Shown here: positions 36,380-49,968 of the stretch, piece by piece
Position numbering within the stretch: position 1 is the first letter of the stretch
Layout: every line of letters begins with the position of its first letter
Assembly: GCF_900461525.1 (NCBI RefSeq)
Contig: NZ_UGOD01000001.1
Coordinates: 3,350,912 to 3,414,911, forward strand
Length of the DNA: 64,000 nucleotides
Source of the DNA: Legionella busanensis
GTDB lineage: Bacteria > Pseudomonadota > Gammaproteobacteria > Legionellales > Legionellaceae
Direction: 5' to 3'
Notes under the pieces: generated by a model
Seen by the model: only the letters and a program-made list of their open reading frames with translations
Databases searched by the model: none
What the model was told of the DNA's origin: nothing
Program-made: the position numbers and the translations under genes

Positions 36380-37390
36380 TTATGCACTAAGCTCACCACA
36401 TAAATTTGTCTCCATGAGCGCCTTTATGCGAGTAGGCGTTAGATTTTTACTTAATAAATAAAGTAATTTACAGTGGGCCGCTTCAGGTGTCATATCACGC
36501 CCACTAATTAAGCCTGCTTGCTTTAATCCATGGCTCGTTGCATATTGACCCATTTCAACTGAACCCTGCTGACACTGTGTACAATTGACAATAATAATAT
36601 TACGCTCACATGCCTGCTTCAGTAAATTTAAAAACTGTAAATCATAATTAGGCGCATTACCTGAACCATAAGTTTCTAAAACAAGACCTTTTAAAGGCTG
36701 TTGTAATAACGAAGCTAAAATATCGGTTAAAAACCCTGGAAATAAACGAATATTAGCAATTAAATGAGTAGAAATTTTTTGTAATTGTAATTCTTTCGTA
36801 GGTTTAGGTAATAAGAGCTTATGATGGATATTAATAGAAATCCCAATGCTTGCAAGGTGGGGATAATTGGGCGAATCAAACGCTCGAAAACGTTCAGCAC
36901 TGATTTTTTGTGTTCGATTACCTCGCAATAATCGTTGATTAAAATAAATGCAAACTTCATGAATTGGCTCATGTGCACATAACCATAATGAAGTAATGAT
37001 ATTATCAGTTGCATCATTTCTTACTTCTGATAAGGGAATTTGTGAACCTGTTATAATTATAGGTTTAGCAAGATTTTCTAGCATAAAAGATAAGGCTGAA
37101 GCCGTATAAGCCATAGTGTCGGTACCATGGAAAACAATAAAACCATCGTAGGTTTGATAATGTTCAAAAATATCTGTAGCAATACGATTCCAATCGGTCA
37201 TCGTCATGTTAGAAGAATCAAGTAATGGTGTATATTCTTTAATATCATAAACAGGCATATCAGGATGATGTAAAGCAGGGATTTGAGTCAATGTCTTTTC
37301 AACATAGCCTAGCGCAGGTTCATAACCGTAGTTGGTTTTGATACTGCTAATCGTGCCACCGGTATTTAAAATTAATACTCGTTTCTTCAT
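36380..37390 (-). CDS. ansA: Type I (cytoplasmic) L-asparaginase
   Basis: Hydrolyses asparagine to aspartate and ammonia. The 336-aa protein has both catalytic threonine regions: NTGGTISS near residue 10, and FHGTDTMAYTASALSFML around 90, with the Thr-Asp of the second motif. LVLETYGSGNAPN in the C-terminal domain is typical of the AnsA subgroup. There is no signal peptide, so it should be cytoplasmic. The gene is convergent with the 336-aa unknown and divergent from the 659-aa gene. Confidence 0.95.
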   Translation of the reverse strand: MKKRVLILNTGGTISSIKTNYGYEPALGYVEKTLTQIPALHHPDMPVYDIKEYTPLLDSSNMTMTDWNRIATDIFEHYQTYDGFIVFHGTDTMAYTASALSFMLENLAKPIIITGSQIPLSEVRNDATDNIITSLWLCAHEPIHEVCIYFNQRLLRGNRTQKISAERFRAFDSPNYPHLASIGISINIHHKLLLPKPTKELQLQKISTHLIANIRLFPGFLTDILASLLQQPLKGLVLETYGSGNAPNYDLQFLNLLKQACERNIIIVNCTQCQQGSVEMGQYATSHGLKQAGLISGRDMTPEAAHCKLLYLLSKNLTPTRIKALMETNLCGELSA

Positions 37391-37852
37391 GTCTTTAATT
37401 ATTTTCTAAAAGATCACGAGTTTACCATAATGGTTTAATTTTTTTGAATGAGATAGTTTAAAAATAGCTCTATTTCATTAGAGTTATCCTCACTGCGAAT
37501 TTTTTTCTCTTAAGATTAAATAAGCTCTCTTAATAATAAATTCACTCTCATTAAAAATGAGCTCGGTGCAGTTTTATTCCTACTCATACCGCTTTTTCAA
37601 ATCTAAATCATTGTTTTGTATATTTTTGTTAATCTTTTAAAAATCTTCCTAATTTAATAAGCCATTAGAATGTGCAAATGAATCGCAAAAAATGGCCTTT
37701 TATTAAACAAAAAGATTCAGCAAAATTAGTTTGCAAAAATGTAAAATCTTACAAATCAACCTGTTATTTACTTACAATTTGTGTTAGAAAAAAACTTAGT
37801 GCGGCAAATAAAATCAAGATACCATTTTATTTAAATTTTAGGTAGTAATAAT
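37391..37852. other. Divergent intergenic region upstream of the 659-aa gene
   Basis: 462 AT-rich bases with small dyads: CTCTA-TTTCAT-TAGAG (37467-37482), CTCAT-TAAAA-ATGAG near 37547-37561 and TGTAA-AATC-TTACA near 37739-37752. The last is a possible regulator site for the 659-aa gene. No gene seen. Confidence 0.35.
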
Positions 37853-39832
37853 ATGAGCAATAGCCTTTGGAGTCTTATACTCGGACAAGAGGGATTAAAT
37901 CGAGCTCGTAGTTTATTTGTGAACCTGGATGCTAATCCCACAGACCCTTTTGCTAATTTAAAATTTGAAGAAGCTCATCAGTTACGTAACTTACTACCGT
38001 CGCTTTCAAGTTACTATAGCTTCGAATTAACTCATATTAATCCGGCCTATTTTAGGTATTTAAATGATAAGCAACGTGAAGAGCTAAGAGATAAGCTATT
38101 TTTCATGTTTTATATTTTTGCGCTAGAACATACTATCCATTTAATAGAAGATCGCAAAGAAAAAAGGATTGAGCTTGAAGATAAACTCAAACAATGTAGT
38201 ATACTTTTAGATGAATTAAGAAAAAGCACTCTGCCGTTAACGCCTCAAAATCAATTAAATAAAGAAATTGATAGTACCGAAAAATGCTTATATTTATTAG
38301 GCTATACTATTGTTGCGCCTATTGATGTAGAGAAGGCTCTGGCTCTCCTTAATAGAAGATATAAAGAGTCTAAACAAGTCGATATCGATGCTAATACGGG
38401 AAAAATAAACGAATATCTAACAATTATAAATAATGCACGCCTATATTGGGTGTGGGCAGGTAGTTTACTTGATAATGTTTTTAAAGCGATGTTTAATCAA
38501 GAGGCGCAAGAACATTTAAATATTATTGGGCCTGCTGCAGGCTATATGAGCTTTATCGTCTATTATTTACGTTTCATTAGAAATTTTCTTTTACTACTTA
38601 AGCATACCATCAAAGGTTTTTGGATGAGCGCTGCTGAACAAGAAATTGATCTTCCCGCTTGGGAAAAATTAAAAACTCAGTGGCAACAGCGTAAATTTGC
38701 ACTATTAAATGATTTAATCTGGGGGCTTGCTAATATGGCTTGCTACCTTTGGCTTAAAGGTGATGGCAAGCTAGGTTACGCTGGTAATATAGTTTGCGCT
38801 GGTTTATTACTCATGGATTTAACCTTATCAATCTGGCGTTACAAAGAAGAGAAAAAAGAATATAACGAAAAAATAATGGCCCTTAATGAAGCTAAACAAC
38901 ACTTATTAAAGCTCAGAACTAACCTTGAAGAGCAGATAGAGCTGCGAGAAAAATTAGCGGAGTGCACCCAAGTAAGAGAAGCTCTATTAGCTTTATTACG
39001 AGAGCAAAGAGAGTTGAATTATAAACTTGCTGAAAATGATAAGCTAAAGAAAGATATTGAATTTAATTGGAAATATATTCGTTATCAACATATTAATAAT
39101 ATAGCTTACTCAGCGATTTTATTATCAAGTTTTACAGTTATGAGCAGTTTTCTTATGCCATCTCCTCTAGCAGTACAGGTATTAGGTCATGCAGCTTTAT
39201 TATCAACAGGCATAGCAGGAGCCGCATTATGCTTTGCTTTCACTACTATTTATGCTGCTGTCAACTATGCCATTGAAATAGGTAAATTAAGGGAATCAAA
39301 AAAATCAATAGAAACGGATTTAGATCAATTATATAAAGAATTTAAAGGCTTACAAAGTGATGATGAAGATTCAGAAAATCAACGCAAGCAACTTTTTTTA
39401 CGCATTAAGGGATTAGAAGCAGAGGCAGACTATAATCGACGACTAATTTTATTTCAAAATTTGAAATTAGCTAAATCCATTATAAGCAATGTCTTAATTC
39501 CCGCACTTGTCTTTATTGCACTTGCCTTCATGCCATTTGGCTTCGGGGCTGCTGTTATAGTTGCTAGCCTCCTTTTGATAATCTTAACTAACGTCTTAAT
39601 AAATAGGCAAGAGCCCAAGGCGCCTACATTAATTAACTTTAATAAACATGCCTATCAGCAGTTCCAACAAGAACAAGATGATGTAGCAGCTGTAGAAAAG
39701 AACACAGGAAGAAAAATTAATCGCTCTAGTTTTTTTTACTCACCAAGCATAGAACTAAAATCAGCTACCGAAGAAAGAGAACTACTTTTAGCAGGAATAG
39801 GAAGCAAAGTAACAAGTGCGGGTGGAACCTAA
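37853..39832 (+). CDS. Coiled-coil membrane protein, paralogue of the 57050 gene; candidate effector
   Basis: A 659-aa protein without signal peptide. A helical N-terminal region (1-200) is followed by a hydrophobic patch, then RKFALLNDLIWGLANMACYL and AGNIVCAGLLLMDLTLSIWRY, a coiled coil rich in Glu/Lys/Leu (about 340-400), a pair of membrane helices near 420-480, a second coiled coil, and a last hydrophobic pair near 545-585. The order and several motifs match the 541-aa protein at 57050-58675. The C-terminal ATEERELLLAG is Glu-rich, as in Dot/Icm substrates. The function is unknown; the architecture suggests insertion into a host or bacterial membrane. Confidence 0.8.
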   Translation: MSNSLWSLILGQEGLNRARSLFVNLDANPTDPFANLKFEEAHQLRNLLPSLSSYYSFELTHINPAYFRYLNDKQREELRDKLFFMFYIFALEHTIHLIEDRKEKRIELEDKLKQCSILLDELRKSTLPLTPQNQLNKEIDSTEKCLYLLGYTIVAPIDVEKALALLNRRYKESKQVDIDANTGKINEYLTIINNARLYWVWAGSLLDNVFKAMFNQEAQEHLNIIGPAAGYMSFIVYYLRFIRNFLLLLKHTIKGFWMSAAEQEIDLPAWEKLKTQWQQRKFALLNDLIWGLANMACYLWLKGDGKLGYAGNIVCAGLLLMDLTLSIWRYKEEKKEYNEKIMALNEAKQHLLKLRTNLEEQIELREKLAECTQVREALLALLREQRELNYKLAENDKLKKDIEFNWKYIRYQHINNIAYSAILLSSFTVMSSFLMPSPLAVQVLGHAALLSTGIAGAALCFAFTTIYAAVNYAIEIGKLRESKKSIETDLDQLYKEFKGLQSDDEDSENQRKQLFLRIKGLEAEADYNRRLILFQNLKLAKSIISNVLIPALVFIALAFMPFGFGAAVIVASLLLIILTNVLINRQEPKAPTLINFNKHAYQQFQQEQDDVAAVEKNTGRKINRSSFFYSPSIELKSATEERELLLAGIGSKVTSAGGT

Positions 39833-39929
39833 GAATTAATTTGTGCAAATTCACATTCATTTTATTGATACCCTTCCCTTATTACGTAGTTTTCTCTTAA
39901 AGAGAAATTTAGAATGCTTTAAATTACTA

Positions 39930-40115
39930 CTAATAAAATAGAGCGACAAATGATTCTAGGACCATTCGGATAATTTGCAATAAAATTCGCTGTGTTCGGT
40001 TTTCAATTAAATCAAGAAGTAATTCACGGTACGCTGGCTTTAGACTATCATAATAATTATTTGGTATTGTTGCTGAGCCTAACAAATTATTAATTTCATC
40101 TACTGTGCGTGGCAT
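39930..40115 (-). CDS. Small unknown protein (61 aa)
   Basis: Read from ATG at 40115, which has GGAG seven bases upstream; an in-frame TTG at 40127 overlaps that site and is unlikely. The sequence MPRTVDEINNLLGSATIPNN is followed by helices (PAYRELLLDLIENRTQRILL) and a hydrophobic C-terminal QIIRMVLESFVALFY. It could be a small helical or membrane-associated protein. It lies in the gap between the 659-aa gene and yedK. No family recognised. Confidence 0.5.
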   Translation of the reverse strand: MPRTVDEINNLLGSATIPNNYYDSLKPAYRELLLDLIENRTQRILLQIIRMVLESFVALFY

Positions 40116-40228
40116 AAACAACTCCAAAGCGCAATTCTGTACTAATGTTATACAATAAAATCAAGTTTTAATAAAAAATTTTAGCGAGATATAATCCTTC
40201 TAAGCAATTTAATTAATAGGAGAAAAGG

Positions 40229-40900
40229 ATGTGTGGACGCTTTGTGCTAGAAATTAATACTGAGCGCTTAAAAGACCAATTTGGGCAAGTCACTATTGAA
40301 TCCATACCACAAGGTTATAATATAGCGCCAACGGAGCAAGTACTGTGTTTAAGACAAACCGAACAAGGCTTGCTGGCTGAAAAGATGAAATGGGGTATAA
40401 CACCTTGGTATCTAACTGAAAAAAATACGGTATTATTTAACGCACGCCAAGAAAGTGTGGCTGAAAAATCCGTTTTTCGTCAAAGTTTTAAACATCGCCG
40501 TTGTCTTATGCTAATGAGTGGTTTTTTCGAATGGCAACATACAAAACAAGCAAATTCTGTTAAAAAGCAACCTTATTATATAACCCGAGCAGATAAAAAA
40601 TTGCTTGCTATCGCTGCAATTTGGGAGCAAGGTAAAACCGCGGAAGAAACAAATAACTTACCTTCTTGTTGTCTATTAACTACAGACGCTAATGATATCC
40701 TTAAAAAGGTGCATAATCGTATGCCTTGGGTTTTAAATGAAGAACAGCAGGAATTGTGGTTACAAATTAAACCTTTAGAAGCTAACCATCTTGAACTCAT
40801 TAAACAATTAAATAAGCCCATTGAACTTGATTATTTTCCAGTACGTACGATAGTAAATAATGCTCGATATAAGGCGAAAGATACTATAAATCCCTTATAA
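40229..40900 (+). CDS. yedK: HMCES/YedK SOS-response-associated DNA-protein crosslink protein
   Basis: A 223-aa SRAP-domain protein that covalently traps abasic sites in single-stranded DNA. After removal of Met, Cys2 is the crosslinking residue in MCGRFVLE. The other active-site residues are present: the Asn of FNARQES, the Glu of GFFEW and the His of VHNRMPWVL. GGAGAAAAGG lies just before ATG. No SOS box was recognised upstream. Stand-alone gene. Confidence 0.95.
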   Translation: MCGRFVLEINTERLKDQFGQVTIESIPQGYNIAPTEQVLCLRQTEQGLLAEKMKWGITPWYLTEKNTVLFNARQESVAEKSVFRQSFKHRRCLMLMSGFFEWQHTKQANSVKKQPYYITRADKKLLAIAAIWEQGKTAEETNNLPSCCLLTTDANDILKKVHNRMPWVLNEEQQELWLQIKPLEANHLELIKQLNKPIELDYFPVRTIVNNARYKAKDTINPL

Positions 40901-41103
40901 CTCATTTATAATTAGCTATTTTATTTATTATGCGGTCACAATACTAAATGTAATAAATTCAGCTAATTGTCCATAACCTAAGTAATCATAAACTAAGTTA
41001 GCTAACTTTACTTGCACCTTCTCGCCTATGGTTAAATCATCCCTGCTTTTTATATTTAGTACTCAAATTTTTAATTTAACACGCTACATCTAGCTATTAC
41101 TTA

Positions 41104-42384
41104 TTATATACTGCCTGCCTCGTCGACATGTTTAATTAATCCTTTTTGCAAGTAAAGAGGGGCTATAATTTGACGAATTTTAGGAATCTTCTTCATATAC
41201 CAAAACAAGACAAACAAAAGTATTATTGCAGCAACACCAAAAGCAATCATGACATTAAAAAAACTACCAACCAAGCCATAAAATAAAGTACTACCAATAG
41301 GAATAGTACCAAAACTTACCATAGTAATAATGCCAATTACCCGACCCTGAAAATCTTGGGGAACAATTTGCTGGATAAATACCATACCAGCCGTTAGCGT
41401 AACCATTAAGCCAAAATCAACTAGGAGCAACACGGGTATCGCCAACCATACTGAACGGCAAAAAGCCAATAAGAACATACTAATTACTAAAATTAAAAGA
41501 GAAATAAGGAATATTCGATTTAATCCTAGCACTGTTTTCCGTGCTGACATATAGAAAGCACCAATAGTACCTCCTACACCCCCTATAGCTAACAATAAAC
41601 CTAATGTTCCTGCATTACCGCCTAAATAGTAGCGATTAACGACAGGTATTAGAAATAGATAAGGCCATCCTAATAAACCGATAAAACCTAATACGGTAAT
41701 AATAACAAACACAGGCAATGAATTTTTTACATAAAATAAACCAGCAAGCATTTCTTGTAGAACTGACTTTCTAGTTATCTGCTTTTCTACTTTATGAGGA
41801 ATATTTAATAAGAAAACAAAACTTAAAAGAAATAATAACGCATTAAACCAGTAAGTTGCCCCCTCGCTTATATAAGTAATAAGAAGCGCCCCTAATCCAT
41901 AGCCAAAAAACATAACTACGCGATTGGTTGAGTTAATTAGGCTAGTAGCACTTCCTTTTACATTTTCATCGGTAATGATATCAGACACACTTGCTACTAT
42001 AGCAGGGAAATAAAAAGACTGGCTAAATCCATATATAATTACTAAAAATAACATTAGCCAAAAATTTGGCCAACCAAATAATAAAAGTATGGCCATAAAA
42101 AGTGCTGCAAACAGTCCACTTAAAGAAACTAACCTCATAATAAGAGGCTTTTGATATCGATCTACAATTGCCCCTACTAAAGGGCCAAAAAGCATGGGTA
42201 AATTAAAGCCAAAACCTATTAAACCCACATAAAAAGGAGAATTACCTTTAATATGTGTAGCGATTAAGCCAAATACCATGCCTGCCATCCAAACAGCTGT
42301 AAAGAAACATATTTCTGAACTATATATGAAGCGAAACCCAGGATAAGTAAAAGGTTTTACAAATGGTAATTTAAAAAAATTCAT
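41104..42384 (-). CDS. MFS transporter (EntS/MFS_3-like)
   Basis: A 426-aa inner-membrane protein with about 12 hydrophobic segments. Family motifs include FNLPMLFGPLVGAIVDRYQKPLIMR between helices 2 and 3 (motif A), and GGVGGTIGAFYMSARK in the second half. The subgroup includes enterobactin and macrolide exporters, so efflux of a small molecule is likely; the substrate cannot be inferred. It is preceded by a 368-bp gap beyond atpC and has no coupled neighbour. Confidence 0.9.
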   Translation of the reverse strand: MNFFKLPFVKPFTYPGFRFIYSSEICFFTAVWMAGMVFGLIATHIKGNSPFYVGLIGFGFNLPMLFGPLVGAIVDRYQKPLIMRLVSLSGLFAALFMAILLLFGWPNFWLMLFLVIIYGFSQSFYFPAIVASVSDIITDENVKGSATSLINSTNRVVMFFGYGLGALLITYISEGATYWFNALLFLLSFVFLLNIPHKVEKQITRKSVLQEMLAGLFYVKNSLPVFVIITVLGFIGLLGWPYLFLIPVVNRYYLGGNAGTLGLLLAIGGVGGTIGAFYMSARKTVLGLNRIFLISLLILVISMFLLAFCRSVWLAIPVLLLVDFGLMVTLTAGMVFIQQIVPQDFQGRVIGIITMVSFGTIPIGSTLFYGLVGSFFNVMIAFGVAAIILLFVLFWYMKKIPKIRQIIAPLYLQKGLIKHVDEAGSI

Positions 42385-42703
42385 ATAGAGCTCTCTAACT
42401 GTATTTAGTGGTAGGTATTTAAGAATGTAGCGACATTATTTAATTTTAGTTGTTTATCTAGATAGTTTAGTTCAATAGCTAATTTTAATTGATAAATGTT
42501 ATTCAAAGCAGATAAAAATTTATTAAAGTAGTATTAATTCATTTAGTTTGTTTTTATAAATTAAATGTGTATAAATTTATGGTTATTTGCCCGATAAAAA
42601 AATTTTCAACTTAAATTATTGAATTTAAAGACTTTTTAAAAAGAGGGCTTGTGGGTAAGTTGTGTATAATTTTGTTAATAATTTAAATACGTTATTTTAA
42701 AGC

Positions 42704-42739
42704 GCACTTTGCCTTTTATAATTCTAAAATGCAAAGTGC
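42704..42739. terminator. Hairpin downstream of the ATP synthase operon
   Basis: GCACTTTGC (42704-42712) pairs with GCAAAGTGC (42731-42739), and the stem extends inward by TTTTA/TAAAA. It lies 14 bases past the atpC stop in the minus direction. There is only a short T run after the stem. The rest of the 368-bp gap up to the MFS gene shows nothing. Confidence 0.6.
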
Positions 42740-42752
42740 ATAACAAGTCTGC

Positions 42753-43175
42753 TTATTTTAATGTTTTGCGCAATTTTTGTATGGCTCGAATTTGCGCCAC
42801 CGCTCTTGCTAACTCTGTCGCAGCTAAAGCATAATTCAATTCAGCATTCTTACCAGACATTGCTTCTTCAGCTCTTGCTTTCGCTGCAAGTGCAGCTGTT
42901 TCATCTAGGTTTTCTGCTCGCTCAACAACATCTGCCAAAACTGAAACATGATAAGGTTGAACTTCCAACATACCACCAGAAACATAATAAATTTCCTGCT
43001 CACCACCTTGATGCGTAACTCTAATTTCACCAGGTTTTAATACTGTAAGCAAAGGCGCATGACCAGGCGATATACCAACTTCCCCCAATTCGCCAGTAGC
43101 AACCACCATTTCTACGGGCCCTGAAAAAATCTCTTGTTCTGCACTGACAATATCCAAACGAGTTGTATTTGCCAT
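42753..43175 (-). CDS. atpC: ATP synthase F1 epsilon subunit
   Basis: 140 aa from ATG 43175 (MANTTRLDIVSAEQEIFSG), which matches family starts and lies 14 bases after the atpD stop; an in-frame ATG at 43193 would overlap atpD. The N-terminal beta-sandwich has LGEVGISPGHAPLLTVLKPG and the C-terminal helical hairpin is full length (ELARAVAQIRAIQKL). It couples the rotor to F1 and inhibits ATP hydrolysis. Last gene of the operon. Confidence 0.97.
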   Translation of the reverse strand: MANTTRLDIVSAEQEIFSGPVEMVVATGELGEVGISPGHAPLLTVLKPGEIRVTHQGGEQEIYYVSGGMLEVQPYHVSVLADVVERAENLDETAALAAKARAEEAMSGKNAELNYALAATELARAVAQIRAIQKLRKTLK

Positions 43176-43189
43176 ATTATCTACTTGCC

Positions 43190-44575
<1,386 letters not shown>

Positions 44576-45442
44576 TTATAAAGCGGATGCACCACCGACA
44601 ATTTCTGCTAACTCTTGTGTAATGGCAGCTTGCCGAGCTTTGTTATAAGCCAATTGAAACTGTTTAATTAATTCACCAGCGTTGTCAGTTGCGCTTTTCA
44701 TAGCAATCATTTTTGCTGCTTGCTCACAAGCAATATTTTCTACAACAGCCTGATAAGCCTGTAATTCAATATAGCGTTCCAATAAAGCATCTAATAATTC
44801 TTTGGCATCAGGCTCATAAATATAATCCCAATAATGCCCTAAGTTTTGACTATCTTCTTCTGCTACAGGAAGAGGAAGCAATTGTTTAATGAGAGGCTTT
44901 TGAGTCATTGTATTAATGAACTCATTATAAACAATATGTAAAGCATCAATTTGACCATCATAGAAAGCATCCAGCATTACTTTAACTATACCAATTAAAT
45001 CTTTTACACCAGGTTTATCACCTAAATGATCAGCTGAAGCAATAATATTGCCTCCTACTCGTTTGAAAAAAGCTTGGCCTTTACGACCTATGACACATAA
45101 ATCAACTTCTTTATTTTCATTCTGCCATTGACGCATTATACGCACAGTTTCACGCAATAGATTGGCATTTAAGCCACCCACTAAACCTCTATCAGAAGTT
45201 ACCACGATTAAACCTACGCGTTTAATTTCCCTTGCCGTCATAAAAGGATGACGATATTCTGAATTGGCACGCGCAATATGTTTAACAACATCATATATTT
45301 TAGTGGCATAAGGTTTAGATGCACGCATTCTATCTTGCGTTTTTCGCATTTTACTTGCTGCAACCATTTCCATCGCTCGAGTAATTTTTTGAGTATTTTT
45401 TGTACTCGCAATTTTCGAACGAATCTCTTTTGCTCCAGGCAT
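44576..45442 (-). CDS. atpG: ATP synthase F1 gamma subunit
   Basis: The central rotor stalk. 288 aa beginning [20 protein letters not shown] and ending with the conserved helix [34 protein letters not shown] in the Rossmann-like part is typical. It fits between atpA and atpD, as in all gammaproteobacteria. Confidence 0.98.
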   Translation of the reverse strand: MPGAKEIRSKIASTKNTQKITRAMEMVAASKMRKTQDRMRASKPYATKIYDVVKHIARANSEYRHPFMTAREIKRVGLIVVTSDRGLVGGLNANLLRETVRIMRQWQNENKEVDLCVIGRKGQAFFKRVGGNIIASADHLGDKPGVKDLIGIVKVMLDAFYDGQIDALHIVYNEFINTMTQKPLIKQLLPLPVAEEDSQNLGHYWDYIYEPDAKELLDALLERYIELQAYQAVVENIACEQAAKMIAMKSATDNAGELIKQFQLAYNKARQAAITQELAEIVGGASAL

Positions 45443-45498
45443 ATACTCACCTTAATTTATTTGTTGGATATTAAACCAACTACAAGCTTATTTGTTAC

Positions 45499-47052
45499 TT
45501 ACCAGCTGCCTGTACGTTTAAATTCCTCAACGGCTTTGCTCATTTCTGCTTCTATATTATTATCATAAGCACCGCTTTCATTAATTTTACCCATCAATGA
45601 GGCGTAAGAAGAATGCATAAAGGCTCGTAAAGCAGCTTCAAAACTACCAATTTCATTAGTAGGAATATCGTCTAAATAACCTTTTTCAACGACAAATAAA
45701 GAAACGCTCATGTCTGCTACAGATAATGGAGCATACTGCTTCTGCTTCATGATTTCTGTAATGCGTTGGCCTCGCTCTAATTGTTTACGCGTAGCATCAT
45801 CTAAATCAGAAGCAAACTGTGAAAATGCCTCTAATTCACGAAACTGAGCTAATGCTAAACGTGTACCGCCTCCAAGCTTCTTCATGATTTTAGTTTGTGC
45901 CGCACCACCTACCCGTGATACAGAAAGGCCAGAATTAATTGCTGGACGAACACCTGAGTTAAATAAATCAACATCTAAGAATATTTGACCATCTGTAATA
46001 GAAATAACGTTTGTTGGTACGAAAGCAGATACGTCGCCTGCTTGTGTTTCAATAATGGGTAATGCAGTGAGTGAGCCAGTTTTACCTTTTACTTCACCGT
46101 TGGTTAAACGCTCAACTTCTGCAGCATTAATACGTGAAGCACGCTCTAATAGTCTTGAATGTAGATAAAAAATATCACCAGGATAAGCTTCACGACCTGG
46201 AGGACGTTTTAAAAGCAGGGAAATTTGTCGATATGCCCAAGCCTGTTTAGTTAAATCATCATAAACAATTAAGGCATCTTCACCGCGCTCCATAAAGTAT
46301 TCACCCATAGCGCAGCCAGAATAAGGAGCAATAAATTGTAATGCAGCAGAATCAGCAGCGCTTGCTACAACAACAATAGTATGTTCCATCGCACCATGTT
46401 CTTCAAGTTTGCGTACAGTGTTAGCGATAGAAGAAGCTTTTTGACCAATAGCAACATAAATACATTTAATGCCGGTGCCTTTTTGATTAATAATCGCATC
46501 AATAGCAATAGCTGACTTACCTGTTTGTCTATCACCAATAATTAACTCCCGTTGCCCACGGCCAACAGGAATCATGGCATCAATAGCTTTTAAACCAGTT
46601 TGTACAGGTTGATCAACTGATTGACGAGAAATAACGCCCGGCGCTACTTTTTCAATAGGTGACATTCTTTTAGCATTAATTGGGCCTTTTCCATCAATAG
46701 GATTACCCAATGCATCCACTACTCGACCTAACAAAGCTTCACCTACAGGTACCTCAAGAATTCGACCTGTACACTTACCTTTTTGGCCTTCTGATAAACT
46801 TGAAGCATCGCCAAGCACAACAGCACCTACTGAATCACGCTCTAAATTCAGCGCTAATCCATAAATACCGCCAGGGAACTCTATCATTTCGCCCTGCATT
46901 ACATCGGCTAGACCATGAAGGCGAACAATTCCATCCCTTAAACTGACAATTGTACCTTCATTTCTTGCTTCTGAGACAACATTAAATTGTTCAATTTTCT
47001 GTCTAATTAGTTCGCTAATTTCAGATGGGTTTAATGCAACTTGTTCTGACAT
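45499..47052 (-). CDS. atpA: ATP synthase F1 alpha subunit
   Basis: The non-catalytic nucleotide-binding subunit. 517 aa with Walker [16 protein letters not shown], the VYVAIGQK-like segment (here [18 protein letters not shown]) and the signature [15 protein letters not shown]. Normal length. The gap to atpG is 56 bases. Confidence 0.99.
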   Translation of the reverse strand: MSEQVALNPSEISELIRQKIEQFNVVSEARNEGTIVSLRDGIVRLHGLADVMQGEMIEFPGGIYGLALNLERDSVGAVVLGDASSLSEGQKGKCTGRILEVPVGEALLGRVVDALGNPIDGKGPINAKRMSPIEKVAPGVISRQSVDQPVQTGLKAIDAMIPVGRGQRELIIGDRQTGKSAIAIDAIINQKGTGIKCIYVAIGQKASSIANTVRKLEEHGAMEHTIVVVASAADSAALQFIAPYSGCAMGEYFMERGEDALIVYDDLTKQAWAYRQISLLLKRPPGREAYPGDIFYLHSRLLERASRINAAEVERLTNGEVKGKTGSLTALPIIETQAGDVSAFVPTNVISITDGQIFLDVDLFNSGVRPAINSGLSVSRVGGAAQTKIMKKLGGGTRLALAQFRELEAFSQFASDLDDATRKQLERGQRITEIMKQKQYAPLSVADMSVSLFVVEKGYLDDIPTNEIGSFEAALRAFMHSSYASLMGKINESGAYDNNIEAEMSKAVEEFKRTGSW

Positions 47053-47070
47053 GAAATCTATCCTCTTAAT

Positions 47071-47616
47071 TTATGCGGCCAAACTGGTGCTAAGTTTTTC
47101 TAATTTACCACGGACTGAACCATCTATTACTAAGTCGCCAGCTTGAATTACAGCACCACCAATAAGCGTTTTATCAATTGTAATTTGTAAAGTTACCTTA
47201 CGTTGTAAACGTTTACTTAATGAATCAATCAATTTTAGCTGCTGATTTTGAGACAACTCTGAATAACTAATTACATTGACTGTAAGCGTTTTTTCTTGTT
47301 CCGCACGCATTGCTTCAAATATATTAAAAATATCAGGCAAAGCTTTAAGGCGCTTATTCTCTGCTAACAGAGTAATAAAGTTTTTCAGATAAGTAGCATC
47401 TTCAGAATCAACTTGACCTGCAGTAGCGATCAGTAATTCAATATGCTGCTTTACTGTTGATGCAGGATTATCAATAAAGTTCTCTGCATTTTCATCCAAT
47501 ACCGATAAGGCTAAATTACGCAAGTAATCTGACCAGCGTCGTAATTTTCCGGTATTAAATGCATATTCAAAAACAGCTTTGGCATAAGGCCTAGCAATCG
47601 TTACACACTCAGACAT
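47071..47616 (-). CDS. atpH: ATP synthase F1 delta subunit
   Basis: 181 aa. Connects F1 to the peripheral stalk. The N-terminal [18 protein letters not shown] and C-terminal [21 protein letters not shown] are diagnostic. It starts 26 bases after atpF and ends 18 bases before atpA. Confidence 0.97.
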   Translation of the reverse strand: MSECVTIARPYAKAVFEYAFNTGKLRRWSDYLRNLALSVLDENAENFIDNPASTVKQHIELLIATAGQVDSEDATYLKNFITLLAENKRLKALPDIFNIFEAMRAEQEKTLTVNVISYSELSQNQQLKLIDSLSKRLQRKVTLQITIDKTLIGGAVIQAGDLVIDGSVRGKLEKLSTSLAA

Positions 47617-47642
47617 GATGTCAAATCTCTTTATCTAAAATT

Positions 47643-48113
47643 TCAAATTTCTTCAATTAAACTATCTAGCAATTGATTATTTATTTTTTCATCAATTTTG
47701 CGCTGAAGAATAACTTCAGCTCCGGCTACAGCTAGTTCTGCTACTTGCTTACGTAAGTTTTCTCTAGCTTGATTAATTTCTTGCTGTAGCTTCTCATGCG
47801 CTATTTTAGCTTGACGATTTGCCTCTTGCTTAGCATCTTCTTTAGCTTCTTCAATCAGCTGTGTAGCCCGCTTTGTCGCCTTTTCAATAATATCTGAGGC
47901 TTGCGCTTTAGCGTGCTTTATTTCGTCTTTAACACGAAACTGTGCCAATTCAAGCTCTTTGCGACCTCGTTCAGCCGCAGCAAGGCCATCTGCAATTTTA
48001 TTTTGGCGTTCTTCCATAGCCTTTGCCAAAGGAGGCCAAACAAATTTCATCGTAAACCAAACAAATACGGCAAATACCAGCATTTGTATAATCAGTGTAA
48101 AATTAATATCCAA
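47643..48113 (-). CDS. atpF: ATP synthase Fo subunit b
   Basis: 156 aa, one N-terminal membrane helix ([20 protein letters not shown]) followed by a long charged helix with many Ala, Lys and Glu, the dimeric peripheral stalk. [21 protein letters not shown] is typical. The gap to atpE is 47 bases. Confidence 0.97.
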   Translation of the reverse strand: MDINFTLIIQMLVFAVFVWFTMKFVWPPLAKAMEERQNKIADGLAAAERGRKELELAQFRVKDEIKHAKAQASDIIEKATKRATQLIEEAKEDAKQEANRQAKIAHEKLQQEINQARENLRKQVAELAVAGAEVILQRKIDEKINNQLLDSLIEEI

Positions 48114-48160
48114 CGCAGTCTCCCCCTGTAACTTTTAAAACGCAAAGGCGCCTCTTGTTA

Positions 48161-48463
<303 letters not shown>

Positions 48464-48473
48464 TTAAAACGAA

Positions 48474-49701
<1,228 letters not shown>

Positions 49702-49727
49702 TTAGTATACCTACCTTTCAGGCGCGG

Positions 49728-49756
49728 ATTATAAAGTAATCAATTTGGATAAGCAA
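49728..49756 (-). promoter_or_regulatory. Promoter of the atp operon
   Basis: On the minus strand TTGCTT (-35, 49751-49756), a 17-bp spacer and a perfect TATAAT (-10, 49728-49733) give a start near 49720, about 20 bases before the atpI GTG. The -35 is weak, the -10 is consensus. Confidence 0.6.
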
Positions 49757-49968
49757 CGCCAATTTCTAATTTTGCTAATCTTTACTCTAACTTATCACCT
49801 ACTTACCCTAGTATTTGGTAATTTAAAAGCAAATTGCTATATTTAAAATGAGGTTGTTTTTTTTATTGCCATTGAAATTGATAACGTTATTTACTTTAAC
49901 TCTATGGCACTCATAGTAAGTTTATTTTGAGTTTCAACTTTAAATTAATCTCATGATAGGAATATGTT

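Noticed and set aside
39890..39910. TTTCTCT-TAA-AGAGAAA dyad after the 659-aa gene
   Set aside because: Short AT-rich stem without T-tract, too weak to assign as a terminator.
40928..41062. Minus-strand open stretch of 44 codons (contains DDLTIGEKVQVKLANLVY) after yedK
   Set aside because: It reads like a protein end, but has no start codon and an in-frame stop directly upstream. It could be a gene remnant; I cannot support a family or a boundary.
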